64,000 nucleotides of DNA from contig NZ_QNSB01000003.1 of assembly GCF_003315415.1 (NCBI RefSeq), positions 340,687 through 404,686 of the forward strand, in the 5' to 3' direction. Every line of letters starts with the position of its first letter. The first letter of the stretch is position 1. This document shows, piece after piece, positions 46,791-55,889 of this stretch. This stretch comes from Brevibacterium sanguinis (GTDB lineage Bacteria; Actinomycetota; Actinomycetes; Actinomycetales; Brevibacteriaceae). The notes under the pieces were generated by a model, which saw only the letters and a list, made by a program, of their open reading frames with translations, had not been told where the DNA came from and made no database searches. The translations under genes and the position numbers were made by a program.

Positions 46791-48373
46791 ACGACTCGAC
46801 TCAGACCGAGATCCGACGCCTCGCGGACGGGATCCGACACTCGCTCTCCCTGGGCGAGGACAAGCTCGGCGCCGACACCCGCGCCGAGGCGAGCCGGCTG
46901 CTCGACCGAGCCGAGGACCGCCTGGGCCTGGGGGAGGACTTCACCGTCGTCGCGTTCGCCGGCTCGACCGGTTCCGGGAAGTCATCCCTCTTCAACGCCG
47001 TCGCGGGGCTCGAGATCGCTCGGGTCGGCGTGCGTCGGCCCACCACCGCCCGGCCCACGGCTTGTGTGTGGGGAGAGGGCGGAACGGACGTCCTCGACTG
47101 GCTCCATGTGCCCGAGCGGAGCCGAACCTGGCGCGAATCCGCACTCGACGGCGATGATCAGCGCCGGCTCCACGGGCTCATCCTCCTCGACCTGCCCGAC
47201 CACGACTCCACCGCCGTCGAGCACCGCGTCGAGTCGGATCGGCTCGTGGGTCTCGTCGACGTCGTCTTCTGGGTCGTCGACCCGCAGAAGTACGCGGACT
47301 TCACCCTCCACTCGGAATACCTGACGAAGCTCGCCGAGAACAGCTCGAACATGGTCGTCGTGCTCAACCAGATCGACAAGCTCAGCCCGGAGGAGCAGAC
47401 CGCCGCCGTCGAGCACCTGAGGCAGCTCCTCGTCGCCGACGGGCTCACGGACACCGAGGTGCGAACCGCCTCGGCGCTCACCCGCGAGGGGATCCCACAG
47501 ATCCGCTCGATCCTCGCCGACACCCTCGACTCGAAGCAGGCGGCCGGCGTCCGGCTGCTCTCCGACATGCAGTCGATGGCCCGCCGGATCCAGGGGGAGC
47601 TGGGCGAGCCGGTGCCGGCGCCGAACGAACTGCCCGGGGCCTCGCGCCTCGTCGAGACGATGGCCGATGCCGCCGGCGTCGAGGCCGTCGTCCAGACCGT
47701 CCACGACGACTACATGCGCCGGGCCTATCGGAAGACCGGCTACCCGGTCCTCGCCTGGGCGCAGCGCAACGCTCCCGACCCGCTGGGCGCGAAGCACGGT
47801 CTCACTCGTGAGGAGCTCATCCGCGCTTCCGTTCCCGCCACCAGCCGGGCGCAGAGCTCCCACGTGCGACTCATGGCCCACGAACTCGTCACCGAATCGG
47901 TCTCCACCCTCCCGCTGCCGTGGCAGAAGGCCGTCGCCGAGGCGGAGAAGACGAGCACCGACGAGCTTGCCGAGACCCTCGACTCGGCCGTCACCGCTGT
48001 GGACATCCAGCGGCAGACTCCCGGTTGGTGGTCGCTGGCCCATGCGCTCCAGATCATGTTCTTCGTCGCGACGATCCTCGGGCTCCTGGGTCTCATCGCC
48101 CAGGCGGTCGTCGCGGTCGCGGCGCCGTCGGCGCTGCCCGGCTGGAGCTGGGCGGTGACCGGGGGACTGCTCGTCCTCGGGGTCGTCGGCTCGCTCGTGA
48201 CCTCTCTGGTCGCGAAGACGGCGCGGATCAGGGGCGCGGACGCCGCGGCCCGGGACGTCGACTCGCGTCTGCGCGGCGCGGTCGGCCAGGTGGCCGAGAG
48301 CTCGTATCTCCAACCGGTCATCGCCGTCGTCGACGACCACCGTCAGGCCTACGAGAGGCTCCGCGTCCACTGA
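46787..48373 (+). CDS. Dynamin-like / YfjP-type GTPase with membrane hairpin, second of a pair
   Basis: 528 residues. GSTGSGKSS (G1, about 60-68), VRRPTTARPT (G2 region), DLPDHDS (G3) and NQID (G4) give a complete GTPase. Two membrane helices lie near the C-terminus (about 420-440 and 450-475). It probably works with its upstream neighbour as a heteromeric membrane-remodelling pair, comparable to DynA/DynB of Streptomyces (comparison is inference). Confidence 0.8.
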   Translation: MNDSTQTEIRRLADGIRHSLSLGEDKLGADTRAEASRLLDRAEDRLGLGEDFTVVAFAGSTGSGKSSLFNAVAGLEIARVGVRRPTTARPTACVWGEGGTDVLDWLHVPERSRTWRESALDGDDQRRLHGLILLDLPDHDSTAVEHRVESDRLVGLVDVVFWVVDPQKYADFTLHSEYLTKLAENSSNMVVVLNQIDKLSPEEQTAAVEHLRQLLVADGLTDTEVRTASALTREGIPQIRSILADTLDSKQAAGVRLLSDMQSMARRIQGELGEPVPAPNELPGASRLVETMADAAGVEAVVQTVHDDYMRRAYRKTGYPVLAWAQRNAPDPLGAKHGLTREELIRASVPATSRAQSSHVRLMAHELVTESVSTLPLPWQKAVAEAEKTSTDELAETLDSAVTAVDIQRQTPGWWSLAHALQIMFFVATILGLLGLIAQAVVAVAAPSALPGWSWAVTGGLLVLGVVGSLVTSLVAKTARIRGADAAARDVDSRLRGAVGQVAESSYLQPVIAVVDDHRQAYERLRVH

Positions 48374-48403
48374 GGCGCACAGGTGCGCGCACTCGTGCCC
48401 GAA

Positions 48404-48438
48404 TGCCCTGTGGACGGGCAGCCCCCGTCCACAGGGCA
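48404..48438. terminator. Terminator-like hairpin after the GTPase pair
   Basis: TGCCCTGTGGACGGG pairs perfectly with CCCGTCCACAGGGCA (15 bp, loop CAGCC). The T content after it is modest (CTCTGCTGTCCT). Good end signal for the GTPase operon. Confidence 0.7.
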
Positions 48439-48551
48439 CTCTGCTGTCCTCGACACCTCACCCTGGTCGGACGCTCAATGGGTATCGATCGCCGCTGGGC
48501 CGTCCGGCGCAGCGGCGGTGAGCCCACCGACGAGCACTCAGGGAGCAGACG

Positions 48552-49196
48552 ATGTCGAACATTCCGATCAACCTCAGCGGCACATTGGCCGCAGACCCGC
48601 AGAGCAGGACTCTGCCCTCGGGGCGCGCGTGCGCCTCGTTCCGTCTCGCCGTCAACCACTGGCGGCTGGAGCGATCGACCGGGGAGTTCCTCGATGACGG
48701 GACCTCATGGTTCGCCGTCGACTGCTACGGGCAGCTCGCGAGCAACGTGTCGATGTCCCTGCGGCAGGGAATGATGGTCATGGTGCAGGGCGGGCTGCGG
48801 ATCAGGGAGTGGTCGACCGAGGAGAGATCCGGGCGCACCCCGACGATCGTCGCCGAGCACATCGGACCCGACCTCCGCTACGGGACCGCGAACTATCAGA
48901 AGTCGAGCGGTCAGAGGCCGACCACTGCGTCCTCCCAGACCTCCGGACAGCAGTCGGCCCAGCCGTCGGGCTGGGATGGTCTGGACGATCCGCCGGCCGC
49001 GGCGGGAACCTCCGCGGGGCTGCCGGCGCACATGGCCGAGGACTCCGAGCGCGATGACGAGGGGTTGTCGCCGGTCGTCGACGTCGGGGAGGCGTCTGCC
49101 GATCCCGTCGCCGACGCCGACTCGAGCGACTCTCCCGCGCGCTCCGAGGACGAGGAGATCGCCCGCACGACCGCTGCGGCTGCCGCCCCGTTCTGA
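48552..49196 (+). CDS. Single-stranded DNA-binding protein paralogue
   Basis: 214 residues with AGGGAGCAGACG upstream. The OB fold is recognisable (INLSGTLAADPQSRTLPSGRACASFRLAVN, TSWFAVDCYGQLASNV). The tail is long, acidic and Ala-rich, ending in AAPF rather than the classic DDDIPF, so partner binding may differ. The main host SSB is probably elsewhere with rpsF/rplI; this looks like an SsbB-type second copy. Confidence 0.85.
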   Translation: MSNIPINLSGTLAADPQSRTLPSGRACASFRLAVNHWRLERSTGEFLDDGTSWFAVDCYGQLASNVSMSLRQGMMVMVQGGLRIREWSTEERSGRTPTIVAEHIGPDLRYGTANYQKSSGQRPTTASSQTSGQQSAQPSGWDGLDDPPAAAGTSAGLPAHMAEDSERDDEGLSPVVDVGEASADPVADADSSDSPARSEDEEIARTTAAAAAPF

Positions 49197-49315
49197 GCTT
49201 GTGCCCGACGGCCCGGGTGTCGCCCCGGGCGTCGGCGGGACGACTGGCCTCGGCGGCGATGGGCGGATCGGCTAGAGTGTGACTGTTCATCGTTCCCCTC
49301 CCGCCGAGGTTGTCC

Positions 49316-49936
49316 ATGCGTCTCATCCACCTGCCGGGTCTCGCCGCTCTGACGATCGCGCTGTCCGGCTGTTCGCTGCTGGGCTTCGGCGCCGACGACG
49401 TCCCGGAGCCTGTGCGGACCCCGCAGCCGCAGCAGGCCGAGGTCGACAAGGTGATCGCCGCCCTCGAGCCCCTCACCGGCGACGAGAAGGCGGAGGTGAC
49501 GACGGAGGAGTTCTTCGACACCATGATCGATGCCGGCTACGAGCCCGAGCAGCTCGAGGCGACCCTCGACGCGTCGCCGCTGGGCAACGAGGTCCCCGCG
49601 AAGATGTTCGGGGTCAGGACCGACAAGGGCTGCGTCATCGGTGAGATCCGCAAGGGCAAGGCCAGTGCCGAGCTCATGAAGCCGACGGAGTCGACGGGCT
49701 CCTGCCTCTTCGGCGACGTCGATCGCCCGGAGGGAGTCGAGGCTCCCAAGGGCGAGGAGCGCTCGAAGGACGGCGACGACAACGGCGCCGGCCATCTTCC
49801 GGGCGAGGACATCAACGGCAGGACCGAGAGCCCCGCTCCCACCGAAGGAGGGTCGGGATCCGACAGCTCATCGGGCGGTTCGTCCGGGTCGGAGGGCGAT
49901 TCGTCGGGCGAGGCGCCTTCCCTCGGCGGCGGCTGA
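49316..49936 (+). CDS. Lipoprotein of unknown function
   Basis: 206 residues from ATG 49316 (GAGG six bases before). A signal peptide with lipobox LSGC (Cys near residue 19) predicts a lipid-anchored exported protein. The folded part (about 40-125) has two Cys that could pair (GCVIGEI, GSCLFGD). The C-terminal 75 residues are a low-complexity Gly/Ser/Glu linker. TAGAGT at 49273 is a possible -10. Confidence 0.75.
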   Translation: MRLIHLPGLAALTIALSGCSLLGFGADDVPEPVRTPQPQQAEVDKVIAALEPLTGDEKAEVTTEEFFDTMIDAGYEPEQLEATLDASPLGNEVPAKMFGVRTDKGCVIGEIRKGKASAELMKPTESTGSCLFGDVDRPEGVEAPKGEERSKDGDDNGAGHLPGEDINGRTESPAPTEGGSGSDSSSGGSSGSEGDSSGEAPSLGGG

Positions 49937-50037
49937 GCCCCAGGCTCGTTCGAGCCCTGCCCGAATCGTCGCCAGGACTCGGCAGGCGAGACTCGGCGGG
50001 TGGTCGCCGAGGCTCGACGTTCCCGGCGCCGGATCAA

Positions 50038-50068
50038 TTGGCACTCGAGTGCGCTCTGCCGGTAATCT
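50038..50068 (+). promoter_or_regulatory. Candidate ettA promoter, suggests a leaderless mRNA
   Basis: TTGGCA (50038-50043) and TAATCT (50063-50068) are 19 bases apart. The ATG at 50078 lies only nine bases after the -10, where transcription should begin, and there is no ribosome site. Leaderless messages are frequent in actinobacteria. Confidence 0.5.
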
Positions 50069-50077
50069 GGGGCCACT

Positions 50078-51760
<1,683 letters not shown>

Positions 51761-51798
51761 GTCGGTCGGCCGTCCACATGCGGCGGCCCTGAGCGACC

Positions 51799-51836
51799 AG
51801 AGGAATGCCCCGGTGGTCTCACCGGGGCATTCCTCT
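51799..51836. terminator. Strong terminator between convergent ettA and tesB
   Basis: AGAGGAATGCCCCGGTG pairs perfectly with CACCGGGGCATTCCTCT (17 bp, loop GTCT). Works for both converging genes. Confidence 0.9.
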
Positions 51837-51838
51837 GC

Positions 51839-51890
51839 TCTCGCCGCGCGATCGGGATCGTGATTCTCGCCGCGCGATCGGGACCGTGAT
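51839..51890. repeat. Two tandem 26-bp repeats at the end of tesB, third copy in the gene end
   Basis: TCTCGCCGCGCGATCGGGAY (plus CGTGAT) stands at 51839 and 51865, differing by one base. A third, diverged copy starts at 51891 and contains the tesB stop codon and last codons (VRIKR). It looks like tandem duplication of the gene's 3' edge. Confidence 0.85.
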
Positions 51891-51892
51891 TC

Positions 51893-52795
51893 TCACCGTT
51901 TGATCCGGACCATGCCCTCCTGGGCGACGGTGGCGAGGAGCTCACCGTCGCGGGAGAAGATCCGGCCGTAGCCGAGCCCGCGACCTCCCCGTGCCGCGGG
52001 CGACTCCTGGACGTAGAGCATCCACTCGTCGACCCGGACCCTCCGGTGCCACCACATCGCATGGTCGAGGCTCGCGACGCGCAGCCCGGGAGTCGTCCAG
52101 TTGAGCCCCTGGCGGCGCAGGGAGGGTTCGAGGAGGTTGTAGTCGCTGGCATAGGCGAGGGCCGCCGCGTTGAGCACCGGGTCGTCGCCGAAGGGCGCGC
52201 ACGTGCGGAACCAGACGTGCTGATGGCTGAGCTCGGGGTCATCGGGCGTGTTGTAGTAGAGCGGGTGCTCGACCGGCCGGATCTCGAAGGGGCGCTTGTT
52301 GATCCATTCTGTGACGTGCGGGGAGTCGTGTCCGGCGAGGACGTCGCGGATCTCGGGGCAGTCCTCGGGGTCGGGCAGACCCTGCGGCATCGTCTCGGAA
52401 TGCTCGAGTCCCTCCTGCTCGTCCTGGAACGAGGCGATGAGGGAGAGGATCGGGGCGTCCTTCTGATAGGCGTGGACCCGCCTGGCGGAGAACGACCTGC
52501 CGTCGCGGAGCCGCTCGACGCCGAACTCGATCGGTTCGGCCACGTCGCCTGCGCGCAGGAAGTACCCGTGGAGGGAATGGATGAGACGGGCCTCGGGCAT
52601 GGTCCGAGCCGCGGCGACGATGCACTGGGCGAGCACCTGCCCGCCGAACACCCTGCCGTCGGGCTTGTACTGGCTGCGCCCGAGGAAGTGATCGCTCTCG
52701 CGTGAGGTCGAGGCGGACTCGACCGCTTCGAGGTCGAGCAGGTCCCGCAGCTCGGCGACCAGCATCTCGGGTGTCGGCTTCTCGTCAGCGCTCAC
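51893..52795 (-). CDS. tesB: Acyl-CoA thioesterase II
   Basis: 300 residues from GTG at 52795, which has GGAGG five bases upstream (a TTG at 52807 would add four residues). Double hotdog fold: the N-terminal part contains GRVFGGQVLAQCIVAAARTM and HSLHGYFLRAGD, the C-terminal part has CAPFGDDPVLNAAALAYASDY and SLDHAMWWHRRVRVDEWMLY with the catalytic Asp of the second hotdog. Hydrolyses acyl-CoA in fatty acid turnover. Confidence 0.93.
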   Translation of the reverse strand: MSADEKPTPEMLVAELRDLLDLEAVESASTSRESDHFLGRSQYKPDGRVFGGQVLAQCIVAAARTMPEARLIHSLHGYFLRAGDVAEPIEFGVERLRDGRSFSARRVHAYQKDAPILSLIASFQDEQEGLEHSETMPQGLPDPEDCPEIRDVLAGHDSPHVTEWINKRPFEIRPVEHPLYYNTPDDPELSHQHVWFRTCAPFGDDPVLNAAALAYASDYNLLEPSLRRQGLNWTTPGLRVASLDHAMWWHRRVRVDEWMLYVQESPAARGGRGLGYGRIFSRDGELLATVAQEGMVRIKR

Positions 52796-53009
52796 TCGGT
52801 CCTCCAACCGGTTCCGTCGTCATGTCTCAGGTGATCCTATCGTGCGGCCGGGGCAGAGCTTCCCGCCCGGCCCATTCGTGCTCGCGGCAGCTCGACGCGG
52901 CCGGTCCATCGGCGCCCGGGATCCCGGTCAGTGCCATGGAGCCCTGGCCGGCTCTCGGGAGCAGACGTCCGGGATCGGACGTGAGCTGGTCGGATGGCAT
53001 GATGGAGGG

Positions 53010-53549
53010 ATGTGCACCCGTCCCGTCAATCCCCTCCTCACCGATTTCACCCGAGTCCTCATGGAGCTGCGCTGGGGTGATCTCGATGCCTACGGACACG
53101 TCAACAACGTCACTCAGCTGCGTCTGCTCGAAGAGGCCCGCGTCCGCGCCCTCGGCTCTCCGACCCACACGAGCGACGCCGCGGCCGCGGTCGGGCGGTA
53201 CGGGATCGCCGACTCCGTCTCGGGCATCGACATCCCTCCGATCTTCGCCCGCGCCTCGGCGACGACCGAGCTCCTCGTGGCCGCCCACTCCATCGAGTAC
53301 CGCGCTCCGATCCGCTACCGGCCGGGCCCGATCGCCGTCGACCTCGTCATCAGCGAGGTGCGGCCGGCCTCCGTGACGATCGGCTACGTCGTCGCCGAGC
53401 CCGACGGTTCCCTGGCCTATACAGTGGCCGAGACAGTCATCGCCTTCATCGACCGGTCCACCGCGCGTCCGCGTCGACTCAGCCCGGAGGAGACCGAGGC
53501 CATGGAATCGATCGCCCAGCCGTCCGTGCCGCTGCGGAGCCGCCGATGA
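53010..53549 (+). CDS. Hotdog-fold acyl-CoA thioesterase (4HBT type)
   Basis: 179 residues. LRWGDLDAYGHVNNVTQLRLLEEAR is the 4HBT active-site helix with Asp as catalyst; IEYRAPIRYRPGPIAVDLVI is the matching strand. ATG 53010 follows GGAGGG almost directly, so initiation may be leaderless or at another codon. Diverges from tesB, overlaps the next gene by four bases. Confidence 0.85.
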   Translation: MCTRPVNPLLTDFTRVLMELRWGDLDAYGHVNNVTQLRLLEEARVRALGSPTHTSDAAAAVGRYGIADSVSGIDIPPIFARASATTELLVAAHSIEYRAPIRYRPGPIAVDLVISEVRPASVTIGYVVAEPDGSLAYTVAETVIAFIDRSTARPRRLSPEETEAMESIAQPSVPLRSRR

Positions 53550-54235
53550 CGACCCTCGACGTCGCCGATCCGCTCGCGCTCAAGGACCTCGCCGCATTCA
53601 CCTCCCTGGCCCATCGCCTCGATCCCGACGGGGCGATGCGGCTGCACGTGTCCGCCTCCGTGCTCGTCGTCACCGTCGCACCGCTCTACCCGCACGGCAT
53701 CGGCGACTCCACGCCGCTCGTCCTCGCGATGCGGATGCTGCGCCTGCGCGGCTCCGAGCTCGACGGCCTCGACGAGGTGGTGCCGCTGACGAACCTCAAG
53801 GACAGGTTCGCTCGCGAGGAGAACGGCACCTCGCTGCCTCTGCCGCCTAACTCGGTCCTCGTCTCGTGGACGGGGATCGCACCGCCGAAGGGCGGCTGGA
53901 GCGCAGTGGATGAGCTCTCGGGCGAGGTCCTCCGGCGCACCGCCGAGGCGGGCATCGCCGAGGTCAGTGCGGGCACTCCGGAGTCGGCAGGATCGCATGC
54001 CGTCAAGGCACTGCGCTCGCGGGTGTGGTCGAAGCCGATGATCGCCGAGGCGGGCACCGCGGTGCCCGGTGGTCTCGCGTTCGCGGCCGCCGGGCTGCGG
54101 TTCGTCCCCGAGTCCGGGTCCGGCTCCGGGCCCGGTTCCACCGCCGGGCCTGAGCAGTACCCTGTGATGGCGTCACCCGGCTGGCTCCGCGTGGTCGCTC
54201 CCGGGGGTCATCTGCTCACCCGCTCAGTGGGGTGA
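53546..54235 (+). CDS. Conserved-looking actinobacterial protein of unknown function
   Basis: 229 residues, ATGA overlap with the thioesterase. Alpha/beta with no membrane segment or cofactor motif; begins LKDLAAFTSLAHRLDPDGAMRLHVS. Gly/Ser-rich loop near residue 195 (ESGSGSGPGST). Co-transcribed with the thioesterase, so perhaps a related process. No family recognised. Confidence 0.75.
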   Translation: MTTLDVADPLALKDLAAFTSLAHRLDPDGAMRLHVSASVLVVTVAPLYPHGIGDSTPLVLAMRMLRLRGSELDGLDEVVPLTNLKDRFAREENGTSLPLPPNSVLVSWTGIAPPKGGWSAVDELSGEVLRRTAEAGIAEVSAGTPESAGSHAVKALRSRVWSKPMIAEAGTAVPGGLAFAAAGLRFVPESGSGSGPGSTAGPEQYPVMASPGWLRVVAPGGHLLTRSVG

Positions 54236-54266
54236 TCGGCAGCCGGTTCCGCCGGTGACCGCGAGT

Positions 54267-54285
54267 TCCCGCGCCGGGCGCGGGA
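54267..54285. terminator. Hairpin between convergent genes
   Basis: TCCCGCGC pairs with GCGCGGGA around CGG. No T run; probably a weak terminator or stability hairpin between 53546 (+) and 54296 (-). Confidence 0.45.
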
Positions 54286-54295
54286 GCCGCGCGGA

Positions 54296-54697
54296 TCAGA
54301 CCTCGTGGCCGGCGGTGTTGACCATCGCCGTGGCCGCGCGCTGGAAGTAGTCCCAGAAGACCTCCTCGTAGAGAGGGGGAAGGGCGACATCGTCGAGGGC
54401 CGCCCTCATGCACCTGAGCCAGCGGTCGCGGGCGCTGAAGTCGATCGGGTACGGGAAGTGGCGCATCCGCAGCCGGGGATGACCGCGCTCGTCCTGATAG
54501 GTCGAGGGTCCGCCGAAGTACTGCTCGAGGAACGTCTGCAGGCGGTGCTTGGCCCCGGCCAGCTCCTGGCCCTCGGGGTACATCGCGATGAGGACCTCGT
54601 CGCGGGAGACATGGTCATAGAACACGTCGACGAGGCGGGTGAACGTCGGGTGCCCGCCCACCGCGGCGAAGATCGTGTCGTTGGTCGCAGTGCTCAC
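54296..54697 (-). CDS. glbO: Truncated hemoglobin, group II (trHbO)
   Basis: 133 residues from GTG at 54697. Tyr B10 in LVDVFYDHV, proximal His in RMRHFPYPID and Trp G8 in RDRWLRCM are present, with the usual truncated globin length. Binds oxygen or detoxifies NO/peroxide near the respiratory chain. Next to mscS and pepN, as in several actinobacteria. Confidence 0.93.
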   Translation of the reverse strand: MSTATNDTIFAAVGGHPTFTRLVDVFYDHVSRDEVLIAMYPEGQELAGAKHRLQTFLEQYFGGPSTYQDERGHPRLRMRHFPYPIDFSARDRWLRCMRAALDDVALPPLYEEVFWDYFQRAATAMVNTAGHEV

Positions 54698-54703
54698 GTC
54701 GTC

Positions 54704-55876
54704 TCAGTCCCTCTTGCCGGTTCTCGAGCCGCCGGTCGGATCGCCGGTCTCGTCGGGACCATTGTCCCTGGTCCGCGACGCCGTCGCCCGCCTGTCCGCA
54801 TCGCGTCGGTCACCGTGGTCGCCGCCGCGCCCGGACGAGCCGTCACCGTGCGCCTCGTGTCCCTCCGAGTCGTGGTGGTGCGCGGCCTCGGTGGTCTCGT
54901 TGGTGGCGGCGATCTTGATCGCCTCTGTCGGGTCGGGCAGGGTCCGGAACACGGTCTCCTGGGTGATCGGGATCTGGATGCCGCGACGGTCCATCTGCCT
55001 CTTGAGCTCGGCCCGGAAGGCGCGGGCGACCATCCACTGCTGGTTGGGCTTGGTCTTGAGCACCGTGCGCACGACCTGGGATTCGGCCGAGAGGGACTCG
55101 ACGCCCCAGATCTCCGGCTTCTCGAGGATCGCGTCGGCGACCTCGGGATCCTTCTCGACCGCCTCCGTGGTCGCGGCGATGATCTCGGAGTAGGTGTCCA
55201 TCGTCGTGTTGTAGGCGATGGGGATGTCGAGGACGGCTCGCGCCCAGCCCTGGGACTGGTTGCCGACCCGCAGGATCTCACCGTTGCGCACGTGCCACAG
55301 AGTGCCGTCGAGCCCGCGGACCTGGGTGATCCGCAGCCCCACGTCCTCGACGGTGCCGATCGCCTCGCCGAGGTCGACGGTGTCGCCGATCCCGTACTGG
55401 TCCTCGACGACCATGAAGAATCCGGAGAGGTAGTCCTTGACGAGCGCCTGCGCACCGAAGCCGATGGCGACACCGGCGACACCCGCGGAGGCGAGGATCG
55501 GACCGAGATTGAACTCGAGCTCGGTGAGGATCATGAGGACGGCGACGACGACGATGAAGATCGACGAGACCGACGACAGCATCCGGCCGACGGTGTTGGC
55601 GCGCTGAGCACGTCGCTCGCGGACGATCTCGGGTTCGAAACCAGAGAGCTGAGCCTGCATGTTCGAGGCCGAGAAACGGTTCCGCGAGGTCTTCGAGCTT
55701 CCCACTGTTCCCTTGGCGACGCCGGCGGCGAACCTGCGGATGAGCAGGCGCACCATGAAGTTGAGCACGATCGCCATGACGATGATGAGGAAGATGCGCA
55801 GCGGAGCCCCGAGGAGGAACTCCCACTGGAAATCCGATGCGGTGTCGAGCACTGAAGTGAGAACGTCGTAAGTCAT
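54704..55876 (-). CDS. MscS-family mechanosensitive channel
   Basis: 390 residues from ATG at 55876 (GTG 55885 also in frame). Three membrane helices (about 22-45, 100-118, 125-150) end in the pore helix GPILASAGVAGVAIGFGAQALVKDYLSGFFMVVEDQYGIGD, then the beta domain (VEDVGLRITQVRGLDGTLWHVRNGEI) and a His/Asp/Arg-rich low-complexity tail (from about 330). Releases solutes on hypo-osmotic shock. Confidence 0.93.
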   Translation of the reverse strand: MTYDVLTSVLDTASDFQWEFLLGAPLRIFLIIVMAIVLNFMVRLLIRRFAAGVAKGTVGSSKTSRNRFSASNMQAQLSGFEPEIVRERRAQRANTVGRMLSSVSSIFIVVVAVLMILTELEFNLGPILASAGVAGVAIGFGAQALVKDYLSGFFMVVEDQYGIGDTVDLGEAIGTVEDVGLRITQVRGLDGTLWHVRNGEILRVGNQSQGWARAVLDIPIAYNTTMDTYSEIIAATTEAVEKDPEVADAILEKPEIWGVESLSAESQVVRTVLKTKPNQQWMVARAFRAELKRQMDRRGIQIPITQETVFRTLPDPTEAIKIAATNETTEAAHHHDSEGHEAHGDGSSGRGGDHGDRRDADRRATASRTRDNGPDETGDPTGGSRTGKRD

Positions 55877-55889
55877 GATGCCCACGACT

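Noticed and set aside
52827..53288. - strand frame of 153 codons opposite the hotdog thioesterase
   Set aside because: The + strand frame has the 4HBT active site; the - strand frame has no motif and no ribosome site.
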